Assembly (NCBI RefSeq): GCF_014204715.1
Contig: NZ_JACHLY010000001.1
Span: 186,001 to 250,000, forward strand
DNA from: Streptomonospora salina
GTDB taxonomy: Bacteria; Actinomycetota; Actinomycetes; Streptosporangiales; Streptosporangiaceae
Length of the DNA stretch: 64,000 nt
Reading direction: 5' to 3'
The notes beneath the pieces are model-generated. The model was not told where the DNA came from, made no database searches, and worked only from the letters and a program-made list of their open reading frames with translations. A program made the position numbers and the translations under genes. Below are positions 27,757-36,195 of the stretch, in pieces (the first letter of the stretch is position 1; each line of letters opens with the position of its first letter).

Positions 27757-28515
27757 ATGCGGTTCCGGATTGACGGCCAGGATTTCGACCTCGACGCGGC
27801 CCGTGTGCGCGAACGCCTGCGGGGCCGCTCCCCCGAGTCGCTGAACCGGCACTGGGTCGAGGTCGACGGGCGGCGCTGGCCTCCCAAGCAGGTGCTGGAG
27901 GCGGCGCTGCGCGTCGATCGGACGCGGTTCACGTCGCAGACCGCTCTGCGTCAGCTGCGCCGCCTGGAGTTCTCCACCAGCGCCGGTACCTGGGCTTCCG
28001 GCGGTGCCGCTCCCCCGCCTCCCGCCGCGCCCGAGCCCCCGCCGACGCAGGCGGCCGCCCCGTCCCGGCGCCGCTCGCAAGCGGCGCCGGAAGCGGGGAT
28101 GCCGGAGGCGACCGCCCAAGGGCTCCTGGTCTCCCATCTGGTCACCCGAGGCTGGACCATCCATCGCGTCGCCGACACCGGAACGCGCGAACGCGGAATC
28201 GACGTCCTGGCCGGCCGTGCCGACCGGACCCTGGCCGTGGAGGTCAAGGGGTATCCGGGGCGCGCCTACGCGGACCCGCGCCGCGCCGATGAGCCGAAGG
28301 CGACGGCGCCCGCCACTCAGGCGCGGCACTGGTACGCTCAAGCGGTCCTGAAGGCCATGCTCACCCGCGAGGAGCATCCGGACTACGACCTCGCGATCGC
28401 CCTCCCCGACAGGGCCACCTACCGCAGGCTGCACGAGAACACCCGCGCCAGCCTGGAGGCGCTCGCGATCACCGTCTACCTCATCGCCGACAGCGGAGCC
28501 GTCGACCTCCTCTGA
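27757..28515 (+). CDS. Predicted PD-(D/E)XK nuclease-like protein with N-terminal KQVL domain
   Basis: Two-part protein of 252 residues. Residues 1-72 (MRFRIDGQDFDLDAARVRER, then HWVEVDGRRWPPKQVLEAAL, FTSQTALRQLRRLEF) match a small domain that recurs beside restriction and nuclease domains in actinobacteria and looks nucleic-acid binding. A Pro/Ala linker follows (residues 78-112). The C-terminal part has the order expected for a PD-(D/E)XK core: LVSHLVTRGWTIHRVADT, the aspartate in RERGIDVLAG, and TLAVEVKGYPG (E-x-K). I infer a DNA nuclease, possibly defensive. It stands at the left edge of the accessory island, upstream of the YgjP and hsdR genes. No methyltransferase or specificity subunit is adjacent. 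Confidence 0.68.
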   Translation: MRFRIDGQDFDLDAARVRERLRGRSPESLNRHWVEVDGRRWPPKQVLEAALRVDRTRFTSQTALRQLRRLEFSTSAGTWASGGAAPPPPAAPEPPPTQAAAPSRRRSQAAPEAGMPEATAQGLLVSHLVTRGWTIHRVADTGTRERGIDVLAGRADRTLAVEVKGYPGRAYADPRRADEPKATAPATQARHWYAQAVLKAMLTREEHPDYDLAIALPDRATYRRLHENTRASLEALAITVYLIADSGAVDLL

Positions 28516-28664
28516 GACTGCGCGGACCGGGTCGATGCCGGAGGCCGCCACCGCGGCCACCGTGCCGCCCACGATGCACCTGTAGTCGTCAGCGACGGGT
28601 GACCACAGGTTGCCCATACAGCAGCGCTTCGGCGAGCGGCGCGACCAGGCGTAGCCTGGTCGGC

Positions 28665-29384
28665 GTGTCTGCCGCCGACTCTTTGCCCGACCAGCTGCGC
28701 CTGGACGACCTGACGTTTCGCGTGCTGCGCTCCCCCAAGCGCTCGACCGTGGGGATCACCGTGGAGCGCGACGGCTCGCTCCTGCTGCGGGTGCCGGAGC
28801 ATGCGCCGCGTCCCCACGTGGAGGCGTGGGTGCGGCGCAAGCGGCCCTGGGTCCTGGACAAACTCGCCAAGAAGGATCTGCTGCTCGCACGCCAGCCCGA
28901 CCGCAGTTTCGTCTCCGGCGAGGGATTCGACTACCTGGGGCGCCGCTACCGGCTGAAGATCGCCGACGACGTCGAGAGCGTGCACTTCGCCGGCGGTCGC
29001 ATCAGGATGAACCCGTCCGTGGCCCAAGGCCCCGACCCGGCGGCGGCGCTGATCGGCTGGTACACCGGACGCGCCCACCGCCGGCTGCCCCGGCGCCTGC
29101 GCTCCTGGCAGGAGGCCACCGGTCTGCACCCCGGCAGCCTGCACGTGCGCGACCTGGGCTACCGCTGGGGTTCGCTGGGCAAGAACCGGCGGCTGAACCT
29201 GCACTGGGCGATCATGCAGCTGCCGCTCACCGTCATCGACTACGTACTGGTCCACGAGCTCGCGCACCTGGCCGTGGCCGACCACTCCCCCGCCTTCTGG
29301 GACCAGGTCCGCGCGGTCGTGCCCGACTATGAGAAGCGCAAGGAGCGGCTGGCCGTGCTGGGGGCGCAGCTGTGGCTCGGGTGA
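28665..29384 (+). CDS. YgjP-like zinc metallopeptidase (DUF45)
   Basis: Soluble SprT/YgjP-type protein of 239 residues. The zinc site is VHELAHLAVADHSPAFWDQV: HExxH near residue 193 plus a distal histidine. The family's N-terminal block is also present: FRVLRSPKRSTVGITVERDG, then LLLRVPEHAP and VRRKRPWVLDKL, plus YRWGSLGKNRRLNLHWAIM. GTG 28665 is chosen because conservation begins there. YgjP-like genes often sit beside type I restriction subunits, and this one is convergent with hsdR over a 15-bp gap, so a functional link is plausible. The substrate is unknown. Confidence 0.88.
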   Translation: MSAADSLPDQLRLDDLTFRVLRSPKRSTVGITVERDGSLLLRVPEHAPRPHVEAWVRRKRPWVLDKLAKKDLLLARQPDRSFVSGEGFDYLGRRYRLKIADDVESVHFAGGRIRMNPSVAQGPDPAAALIGWYTGRAHRRLPRRLRSWQEATGLHPGSLHVRDLGYRWGSLGKNRRLNLHWAIMQLPLTVIDYVLVHELAHLAVADHSPAFWDQVRAVVPDYEKRKERLAVLGAQLWLG

Positions 29385-29399
29385 GCCGCAAAGCGGCTC
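29383..29399. terminator. Bidirectional hairpin between ygjP-like gene and hsdR
   Basis: GAGCCGC-AAA-GCGGCTC, a perfect seven-pair stem filling the whole gap between the two convergent stops. The first arm overlaps the YgjP stop codon. Confidence 0.5.
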
Positions 29400-32300
29400 T
29401 CAGCGCGGCGGAGTGAACTTGCGCTCGGCGAGGTCGACCAGGCGGGGCGCCAGATTCTTGGCGTGTTCCATGTCGATGACCACGACGCCGTTCACCTGGC
29501 ACCCGGCGAGTGCGCGCGTCACCTGGTTGCGCAGCTTCCGCCCTTGGTACGCGCTGTAGCCGGCGAGCTCGATCTTGCCGCGCATCATGCCGCTCACCTC
29601 CGTAGTTTTCTCCACCAGGCGTCGCTTCAGCTCATCGGAGGGCGGGGAGGCGCCGTCGCCGGCGAGCTCGCTCACGAGCAGATCGTAGAACGGCGCCTCG
29701 GTCTCGGGGTCGAGCCCGGTGCCGCCGTCGTCCCGGCGACCGGCCAGGACGTCCTCCTTGAGCTTGCTCAAGGCCTCGACCTGTGCGGGCCAGTTCTCGC
29801 CGAGGCTCTCCAGCACCTGCTCCGGCCGCTCGGAGAACTTGGCGTAGAACTCGGGGTCGGAGTCGATGTTCTCGTTGATGTGGTGGCGCAGCGCGTGCTG
29901 CATCTCGGAGGCCTTGGCCCGATCCGAGGGCAGTTCCGCGACCTTGGCGTCGAAGCCGGAGTCGGTGATGGACTGCGGCGGGATCTTCGTGCGGATGTCG
30001 TGCACCCGCACGTAGTCGTCGATGAGCTTGCGTACCTTGCCGCCGTACAGCGAGGCGTCGAACCCGTCGTCGGCGCGGTAGCGGCGGCGTGCCGCCTCCC
30101 CGATGGCGCCGAACGCTTTGGCGTCGGCGCCGAACTCGCGGGCCTCCGGTCGGGGCAGCACCGTCTCCAGACTGCGGGTGAACTCCTTGAAGGCGTTGAA
30201 GAACTCCATGCGGACACGGTCGTCCTCCAATACCTGGACGCACTCCTCGCGCTCGGCGTCGGTGGTGAAGCGCTCCAGGCCGCGGATGGTGAACACGCGC
30301 CGCACCCGCTCGTGCCGCTCGCGCAGCAGCGGAACCTCGTCCTTGACGCTGGTGAGTACGCCCTCCACGTCCTCGGCGGCGTAGGCGGCGAGGGCGGTCT
30401 TCAGGTGCTCGGCGACGCCGTAGTAGTCGATGACGTAGCCGGCGCGCTTGGCGCGTGCGGTGCGGTTGACGCGTGCGACGGCCTGCAGCAGCTCGGCCTG
30501 CTTGATGTGGCGGTCGAGGTAGAGCACCTGCTCGTTGGGTGCGTCGAATCCGGTGAGCAGCATGGACTTGACGGCGAGGAACGCCAGCGGGCTGGTCTCG
30601 GCGGGATCGGCATCGGGACCGCTCGGCAGCGGCTTGAGGAACTCGGCGATGTTGGCGTCCTGGCGGGACTTGTCGGTCCACTCCTTCCAGTCTTTGCCGT
30701 CGTTGTGCGCCCCGGAGACGACGGCGGCGGCGCCGAGCCGGGCGATGGTGTCGCGGTAGGGCAAGGCGCCGATCCGTCGCGCCGTGGCGGGGTCGTACTC
30801 GTGGTCCGTCTCGGCGGCCTGCGGGGTGCGCAGTTCGGCGGGCAGCGCGTCGAGCTCGGCGACCAGGACGTCGCGGGCCTCGGTCAGCGCCTGTTGGTAA
30901 CGCACCGCGGCGACCCGAGACACGGCCACGACCTGGGCCTTGAACCCGTTGGGCAGGACCACGCCGACATAGTGCCGCAGCATGCTCTCGGCCTTGGCGC
31001 GGATCATCTGCTCGGCTACGAGCACGTGGTTCTTGGTAGCGTAGCGGCGTTTGAGCTCGTCGAGCTGGGCGGGGGTGGCGTCGAACAGGTCCTCGAAGAT
31101 CTCGTCGAGGTCGTTGCCGTCGCGCACGTGGGCCATGGCGGTGCGGCCCTCGTACAGGATGGGCACGGTCGCACCGTCGGCCTCGGACTGCTTGATGGTG
31201 TAGGAGTCGATGAACTCGCCGAAGATCTTGCCGGTGAAGCGCTCCTTGTCGCCCATGATGATGGGCGTGCCGGTGAAGCCGATCCGCGCGGCGTTGGGCA
31301 GCGCCGCCATGAGGTTGGCGTGCAGCTGCGAGGTCTGCGACCGGTGCGCCTCGTCGACCAGGATGAGGACGTTCTCGGACTCGTCGACGGCCTCCAGCTG
31401 CGGCGCGATCTCTGCGCGGCGGGGACGGCGCTGGGCGGCGCGGGCCGGTCGAGGGTGTTCGGCCGGGTCTGCAGCGCCGTCGACGGAGGCCGCCTCGTTC
31501 TCGTCGGCGGGGACGGCGTCCGCGGCGTCGCCGTCCTCCTCGGTCTCCTCGACGTCCTCGTCTTCGCCACGGGCTCCCTCACCGCTACCGCCGCCGGATT
31601 CACCCAGGTACTTCTGGATCATCGCGAAGTACAGGCCCTTGCCGGGCACGGCCAGTCGCTCCTCGATCTCGGCGACCCTGGTGACGGTGTCGCTGCTCTC
31701 CCCGGTGAGCGCCATCGTCGCTGCGAGCTGGTCCTGCAGCTGCGTGCGGTCGGTGACCACGACGACCTTGAAGCCGGTCAGCTGCGGGTGCGAGCGCATC
31801 GCGCGCACGAGGAACACCATGGTGAGGCTCTTGCCGGAGCCCTGGGTGTGCCAGATGATGCCGCCGCGCCGGTCGAGTTCGCCGTCCTGGCGCCGGGTCG
31901 GCTTCGTGAGCATCCGCTCGATCGCGCGGCGCACGGCGCGGTACTGCTGGTAACGGGCGACCACCTTGACCTTGCGGGGGCCGCGCTCCATGAACAGGGT
32001 GAAGTGGCGCACGAGGTCCAGCAGCACGCCTGGGCGCAGCATTCCCGCGACCTGCCGGTGCCGGTTGTTGAGATCCTCCGGGCCGGCCGCGCCGATCTCG
32101 GCGGCGACCTGGTCCTCCGCGACCGGATCGGTGGTCTTCCACTCGGCGTAGTGCTCGGGCTCGGCCGTGAATCCGGCGGCGCGGGCGGTCTCGCCCGCGG
32201 CGGCCACCACGAACTGGTTGGTGTGGAAAAGCCGCTCGTTGCCCTCGGCGGGGACATCGGTGCGCTGGTTGGCGTAGCGGCGCAGCTGGTCGGCTGCTGC

Positions 32301-32978
32301 AGCGATCGGGGCGGCCGTGTTGGGGCTCTTGGCCTCGATGACCACGAGGGGGATACCGTTCACGAACAGCACGAGGTCGGGCACGATCCGGTCGGCGCCC
32401 ACCGCGCCCGGGCCGTCGACGGCGAACTGGTTGACGACCAGGAACTCGTTGTTGGCGGGCTCGTCGAAGTCGATGAAGCGCACCGTCTGGGTGCGGCCCT
32501 GGTGCCAGCCTTCGACACCGTCGACCTCGGTGCCGACGATCAGTTTGGCGGTCAGCTCCTCGTTGACCTCGACGAGGGTGCGCGCCTGCGGCCGGGTCAG
32601 AGCGCTGAGGGCCTGTTCCAGACGTCCCTCGTCCAGCCACTCGCCCCCGCCGTCGTCGAGGTTGATGCGGCGCATGACCGCCTTCAGCCGATCCTGCAGA
32701 ATCGTCTCGCGGAAGGAGGCACGCCCTGTCGCGGCGGAGCTCTGCCGCGAGCCGGGCAGGTGGGTCCAACCCATAGCGGTGAGCTGGTCGATCACGGGCT
32801 TCTCGACGAGGTGCCATTCCGGTCCGGAAGGCGCAGCGGCTCCGGAGGAGGGACCGTGGGCGAAGTGGGGGGGGCGGTCAACAAGGCACCTCTCGTCGCC
32901 GGCGGCGTGGGAGCGATCCGGCGTCCAGCGTTCGCTTTCACTGCTGGTTCTCGGACGTCTCAGTCTGCCAGCAGGCAC
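29400..32978 (-). CDS. hsdR: Type I restriction enzyme R subunit (HsdR), no M or S gene nearby
   Basis: ATP-dependent translocase and nuclease of a type I restriction system, up to 1192 residues. The nuclease domain has PDLVLFVNGIPLVVIEAKSP near residue 210 (D...E-x-K). Helicase motifs follow: Walker A HTQGSGKSLTMVFLV (about 380), VVVTDRTQL, LVDEAHRSQ (about 540), IGFTGTP, and LLQAVARVNRTARAK. Between the first motifs and DEAH is an unusually acidic insert (EDEDVEETEEDGDA and on, about residues 455-515). The C-terminus binds the MTase core. No hsdM or hsdS is visible in this window. Start choice is unsettled: the only in-frame start before the conserved EWHLVEKPVIDQL is GTG 32978 with a poor ribosome site. 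A well-placed GAGAGG plus TTG at 32881 is out of frame by one base at a C8 run. Confidence 0.88.
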   Translation of the reverse strand: MPAGRLRRPRTSSESERWTPDRSHAAGDERCLVDRPPHFAHGPSSGAAAPSGPEWHLVEKPVIDQLTAMGWTHLPGSRQSSAATGRASFRETILQDRLKAVMRRINLDDGGGEWLDEGRLEQALSALTRPQARTLVEVNEELTAKLIVGTEVDGVEGWHQGRTQTVRFIDFDEPANNEFLVVNQFAVDGPGAVGADRIVPDLVLFVNGIPLVVIEAKSPNTAAPIAAAADQLRRYANQRTDVPAEGNERLFHTNQFVVAAAGETARAAGFTAEPEHYAEWKTTDPVAEDQVAAEIGAAGPEDLNNRHRQVAGMLRPGVLLDLVRHFTLFMERGPRKVKVVARYQQYRAVRRAIERMLTKPTRRQDGELDRRGGIIWHTQGSGKSLTMVFLVRAMRSHPQLTGFKVVVVTDRTQLQDQLAATMALTGESSDTVTRVAEIEERLAVPGKGLYFAMIQKYLGESGGGSGEGARGEDEDVEETEEDGDAADAVPADENEAASVDGAADPAEHPRPARAAQRRPRRAEIAPQLEAVDESENVLILVDEAHRSQTSQLHANLMAALPNAARIGFTGTPIIMGDKERFTGKIFGEFIDSYTIKQSEADGATVPILYEGRTAMAHVRDGNDLDEIFEDLFDATPAQLDELKRRYATKNHVLVAEQMIRAKAESMLRHYVGVVLPNGFKAQVVAVSRVAAVRYQQALTEARDVLVAELDALPAELRTPQAAETDHEYDPATARRIGALPYRDTIARLGAAAVVSGAHNDGKDWKEWTDKSRQDANIAEFLKPLPSGPDADPAETSPLAFLAVKSMLLTGFDAPNEQVLYLDRHIKQAELLQAVARVNRTARAKRAGYVIDYYGVAEHLKTALAAYAAEDVEGVLTSVKDEVPLLRERHERVRRVFTIRGLERFTTDAEREECVQVLEDDRVRMEFFNAFKEFTRSLETVLPRPEAREFGADAKAFGAIGEAARRRYRADDGFDASLYGGKVRKLIDDYVRVHDIRTKIPPQSITDSGFDAKVAELPSDRAKASEMQHALRHHINENIDSDPEFYAKFSERPEQVLESLGENWPAQVEALSKLKEDVLAGRRDDGGTGLDPETEAPFYDLLVSELAGDGASPPSDELKRRLVEKTTEVSGMMRGKIELAGYSAYQGRKLRNQVTRALAGCQVNGVVVIDMEHAKNLAPRLVDLAERKFTPPR
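32867..32874 (-). repeat. hsdR: Eight-base G/C homopolymer in the hsdR 5' region
   Basis: A run of eight G on the plus strand (C8 in the hsdR sense). It lies between a good Shine-Dalgarno/TTG start (32894-32879) and the conserved HsdR body. One additional C would put that start in frame and give MTAPPHFAHGPSSG. The run could be a contingency tract or a sequencing error. Confidence 0.55.
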
Positions 32979-33082
32979 CGACCGAAACGGGGCGATTCGC
33001 TGCCTGGAGGGTTGCCGGGTCCGGCCGCCTGCGGCGCTCGGGTGAACGCTGTCAAGGGTGTCCTTGTGGTCACTCTCGACGA

Positions 33083-33811
33083 CTACGACCTCGGGATCCG
33101 AGCCAACGCCTTCTTCGCGATCGCCGCGCTGCCTGCACCGAGGGAGATCCAGAGCAGAGGCGTGATCCGGCGGCGCAGGCGATGACGGGCGGAGGGCTCG
33201 CGGTGATCCTGCGGCGGGTCCGGGTTGGGGATCGGCAGGTGCGCGACGTTCCGGTACGCCTCGTCGAGCACCTCGTGGAAGCGGCGGGCGCGCCTGTTCT
33301 CCGAGGTGGCCATCCGGATCTCGCGGGTGTCCTCCCAGAACCTGCGGCCGACCCGGCCGAGGAACATCTCCTCGGCAATCGCGCGCAGCCGCTTGTCGCC
33401 CAGCGCACCCGTCTCATAGGACGTCTGCCACTGGGAGAGGACCATGTTGACGTACATGTGCTGCCGCTGGTCCTTGAACGGTTCGTCGAGCCCCGTCGGC
33501 CCCCAGCACTCGTTGAAGTCCGGGTCCTCCATCGCCATCTTCAGCAGGTCGCCGATCGCGCTGCGGCGCGCTTCCTCCCGGGCTACCTTGACCTCGCGCG
33601 CCTGGTACACCAGCGTCGCGGTCACCCCGATGATGGCGAACACCGACAGCAGCGCCGAGGCGGCCCCGTAGGTCTGTCCGATGAAGCTGAGCCGCTCCCA
33701 GTAGCTGTTCCCGCCTCGGAAGACGTCCAGTACCAGCGGTGACAGTCCGACCAGGGAAGCGGCCACCGCCACGAGCAGCACGACGATGACGGCCAGGGAT
33801 GTTCGGCTCAC
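33083..33811 (-). CDS. DUF6082-like membrane protein
   Basis: Protein of 242 residues with two N-terminal transmembrane segments (TSLAVIVVLLVAVAASLVGL and SALLSVFAIIGVTATLVYQA). A charged helix AREVKVAREEARRSAIGDLL and a soluble domain with MEDPDFNECWGP, MYVNMVLSQWQTSYETG and MFLGRVGRRFWEDTREIRM follow. These match a Streptomyces group of unknown function (DUF6082). A third hydrophobic patch lies near the C-terminus (ITPLLWISLGAGSAAIA). GTG 33811 is preferred; a GTG at 33829 is in frame. It is upstream of hsdR on the same strand with about 105 bp between the stop and the earliest hsdR start. A defence role is only suggested by place. Confidence 0.7.
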   Translation of the reverse strand: MSRTSLAVIVVLLVAVAASLVGLSPLVLDVFRGGNSYWERLSFIGQTYGAASALLSVFAIIGVTATLVYQAREVKVAREEARRSAIGDLLKMAMEDPDFNECWGPTGLDEPFKDQRQHMYVNMVLSQWQTSYETGALGDKRLRAIAEEMFLGRVGRRFWEDTREIRMATSENRRARRFHEVLDEAYRNVAHLPIPNPDPPQDHREPSARHRLRRRITPLLWISLGAGSAAIAKKALARIPRS

Positions 33812-33847
33812 GCCTCGTCTACCACGCACGTCGCCGCCGGCCGTGGG

Positions 33848-34468
33848 TCATGTGGTTACGGTCGGGGCGGGCAGCGGCGCGATCTCGCGGTGGAAGTACT
33901 CCAGGACGGGCTCCGCTTGGTCGAAGAGCGACTCCATCGCGCGGCGCACCCCCGCGATGCTTTCGGGGTCGTCGATGCGCCGGGCTCCCGCGGGCGTTCC
34001 GTCGGGCTCTTGGACGATGTGGTACAGCACGCGCTCACCGAGGAGATTCAGGTCCGGTAGCGGACCGGAACGCTCGTGTTCGGCGATGCGGTCGGCTTCC
34101 AGGACCCGCAGCGGGAAGCCCTCCTCGGCCAGGATGCGGAAGTACTGCATCTCCCACTGCACGTAGGGCGTGACCGGCTTCTCGACGATGCGCAACCGCC
34201 GGAGCTCCACGCCCTGCTCGCGCAGGGACGCCGCTTCGGCGCGGGCGCCGTCGCGTTCCCGGTCGTTGAGCACGAGCGAGCGCTCCCAGTCGCCGGCGAC
34301 GAACGCCTCCCAGCTCGCGTCGCCGTGCTCCTGGTACGTCTGGCCGCGTTCCAGCTTCCAGAGGATGCCGGTGAGCTCGGTGAACTCGGCGGCGAAGTCC
34401 CGGTGGTAGGCGGGGCGGGCCAGCTTCGGACCGGGGAGGGCGGGGATCGCGGAGATTCGTTCAAGCAT
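33848..34468 (-). CDS. DUF6879 family protein
   Basis: Soluble protein of 206 residues resembling DUF6879, common beside actinobacterial XRE/DUF397 regulators. Conserved stretches: FAAEFTELTGILWKLERGQT, WEAFVAGDWERSLVLNDRER, VEKPVTPYVQWEMQYFRILA, GERVLYHIVQEPDGTPAGAR. The ATG at 34468 overlaps the previous gene's stop by eight bases (ATGCTTGA), so the two are translationally coupled. No catalytic motif is evident. Homologues are often annotated simply as hypothetical. The local order suggests it works with the 93-residue partner. Confidence 0.75.
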   Translation of the reverse strand: MLERISAIPALPGPKLARPAYHRDFAAEFTELTGILWKLERGQTYQEHGDASWEAFVAGDWERSLVLNDRERDGARAEAASLREQGVELRRLRIVEKPVTPYVQWEMQYFRILAEEGFPLRVLEADRIAEHERSGPLPDLNLLGERVLYHIVQEPDGTPAGARRIDDPESIAGVRRAMESLFDQAEPVLEYFHREIAPLPAPTVTT

Positions 34469-34742
34469 CGCGGATGTCCGGCTTGGCCGCGCTGAGCATG
34501 TCGCCCGGGATGACCACCAGCCGCTCGTCAGCCCCGATCCGCACGTCGGCGGGAAGGCGGTCGGCGAAGGCGTCGGTGAGGTCGCGGCCGATGACCGCGA
34601 TGTCCCCGCTGTCCAGCTCCCAGATGTCGGGGCAGTCCTGAGTGGACTTGCTGTCGCCCAGTTCGGCGGCGGTCTTGCCCAACCGCCGCACGAACCGCGC
34701 GTCGTGATCCGCTTCCCAGGCACGCGCCACGGGGGCCTCCAC
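34461..34742 (-). CDS. Hypothetical protein coupled to the DUF6879 gene
   Basis: A 93-residue protein from GTG 34742 (a TTG at 34793 would add 17 residues). It reads VEAPVARAWEADHDARFVRR, LGKTAAELG, CPDIWELDSGDIAVIGRDLT, RLPADVRIGADERLVVIPGD. The pattern is conserved in proteins that precede DUF6879 genes in Streptomyces and Nocardiopsis; function is unknown. It overlaps the downstream gene by eight bases and lies about 120 bp after the DUF397 gene on the same strand. Confidence 0.65.
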   Translation of the reverse strand: MEAPVARAWEADHDARFVRRLGKTAAELGDSKSTQDCPDIWELDSGDIAVIGRDLTDAFADRLPADVRIGADERLVVIPGDMLSAAKPDIRDA

Positions 34743-34863
34743 ATCCGCTGACTGACGGGAGTTCAGTCTTTCAGGGGCGAGTTGGGCCGACAAGCGACCG
34801 ACAGCTCATTGTCCCTATTCGGTCACGGTGTGCGAGACGGTACGGGAGGTGGGAGGGCGCCGG

Positions 34864-35163
34864 TCACAGCTCCTCGGCCTTGAGGGTAGCGAGGAAGGCC
34901 TGCCAGGAGGAGGCGGAGAAGGTGAGGCGGCCCTGTTCGCGGTGCTGGGAGTCGCGGACGTGGATCTGGCGGGGAGTGTCGGCGACCTCGACGCACTCAC
35001 CGCTTGCTTTGGAATAGCTGCTCTTGCGCCAGCCGGAAACTTCTACGCAATTGCCGCCGTGGGCACCGCTGTAGCTGGACTTGTACCACTCAGCGACTTC
35101 AACACAGTCGCCACCACTGGCTCCGCTGTAGCTGGACTTATGCCAGATGTTCCTGTCAATCAT
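34864..35163 (-). CDS. DUF397 protein with three repeat units
   Basis: A 99-residue protein made of three successive DUF397 cores. They are IWHKSSYSGASGGDCVEVAE, WYKSSYSGAHGGNCVEVSG and WRKSSYSKASGECVEVAD; the third continues into the usual PRQIHVRDS...LTFSASSWQAFL end. Ordinary family members have one core, sometimes two. ATG 35163 overlaps the stop of the XRE regulator by eight bases (ATGATTGA), the typical coupling of DUF397 with its DUF5753 partner. In Streptomyces such small proteins modulate the paired regulator (BldB/WhiJ/AbaA-type systems). Confidence 0.85.
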   Translation of the reverse strand: MIDRNIWHKSSYSGASGGDCVEVAEWYKSSYSGAHGGNCVEVSGWRKSSYSKASGECVEVADTPRQIHVRDSQHREQGRLTFSASSWQAFLATLKAEEL

Positions 35164-35971
35164 CCAGTGCTCCTTCAACTTCACGAATCAGGTCGGCAGA
35201 GGCTCTTGGGGATAGCGCCTCGGCCTGCAACGCACCAAAGATAGTGCTGCAATGCCGGACATCATCCGGTTGATCTACAAGTTCTCCCCCCAGCATGTGT
35301 TCGACGTAGGCAACAGTCGGCTTGTCGTGGAACGACATCAGCCGAAAAGGTCCTGACAGTCCAGGGTGGCCGAGAGGCTTCTCGGGGATGATCTGCAGTC
35401 GGCTCTGTTGACTGTCGGTGAGCTTCAGCAGCTGAGCGAGTTGCTCGTGCATCATTCCTGGAGTTCCCACTGCGCGGCGCACCACCACCTCGTCAACCAC
35501 CGTCCACAGCAAGGGCCGATCCTCTTTGGCAAGTACCTCCTGCCGCTCCATGCGTGACTTTACAAGGCGCTCAATGGCGTCCTCGCAGTCCCAGGGGCGC
35601 CCGTAGCGCAGGACCGTACGAGCGTAGTCAGCCGTCTGCAGAAGCCCTGGGACAAGCGACGTGTGGTACATCCGAAGCTCGCTCGCCTGGTGCTCAAGCG
35701 CTACGACATGCTGAAACCAATCGGGCACCGATTCTTGCTTGACAAGGTTCTCCCAAAGACGAGTGAGACGGCCGTCTGTAGCGAGAGCCGCATCGAGGGA
35801 CTCCGCTTGGTCCCGCTTTGTCGATCGTGTCCCTCGCTCGATCGCACTCACCATCGACGAGGAAACATTGCTGGTTCTGGCAAGTTGATCTTGAGATGCG
35901 CCTGCGTTCACGCGCAGGCGCCGAACTTCAGCACCAAACCGGCCCCACACGGGATGCGCCTTCTCAGCCAT
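35156..35971 (-). CDS. XRE-family regulator with DUF5753 domain
   Basis: DNA-binding regulator of 271 residues. The helix-turn-helix is residues 10-65: FGAEVRRLRVNAGASQDQLA and SSSMVSAIERGTR. The DUF5753 domain follows: WFQHVVALEHQASELRMYHT, SLVPGLLQTADYAR, VVDEVVVRRAVGTPGMMHEQ, LGHPGLSGPFRLMSF, DKPTVAYVEHMLGG. This is the WhiJ/AbaA-ORF class that acts with a DUF397 protein, here encoded immediately downstream with overlap. It is divergent from the HATPase gene at 36196, also standard for this class. Start ATG 35971. Codon use is noticeably less GC-biased than in the flanks, hinting at horizontal origin. Confidence 0.9.
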   Translation of the reverse strand: MAEKAHPVWGRFGAEVRRLRVNAGASQDQLARTSNVSSSMVSAIERGTRSTKRDQAESLDAALATDGRLTRLWENLVKQESVPDWFQHVVALEHQASELRMYHTSLVPGLLQTADYARTVLRYGRPWDCEDAIERLVKSRMERQEVLAKEDRPLLWTVVDEVVVRRAVGTPGMMHEQLAQLLKLTDSQQSRLQIIPEKPLGHPGLSGPFRLMSFHDKPTVAYVEHMLGGELVDQPDDVRHCSTIFGALQAEALSPRASADLIREVEGALDD

Positions 35972-36195
35972 GCGCTCCAGTTCACCACAACTCCACCACA
36001 GGCAGCCACCAGTATCGACGAATCTCCTCGAATCTGTGGAGATGGTGGCGCACACGTGGGTGTGGCGGGACTGTGGAGACAGGTCGACCCAGCGAAATAG
36101 GCGGACGGGCTCGACCGCCACAAGACGGCCCTGGCCGGTGATGGCACACCGAACCAGGGCCTTAGCCCACAACCTGAAACAGCAGGTGAGGACTC

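Noticed and set aside
29463-33185. A 1240-codon frame opposite hsdR
   Set aside because: Shadow of hsdR with no conserved motif and unlikely codon positions.
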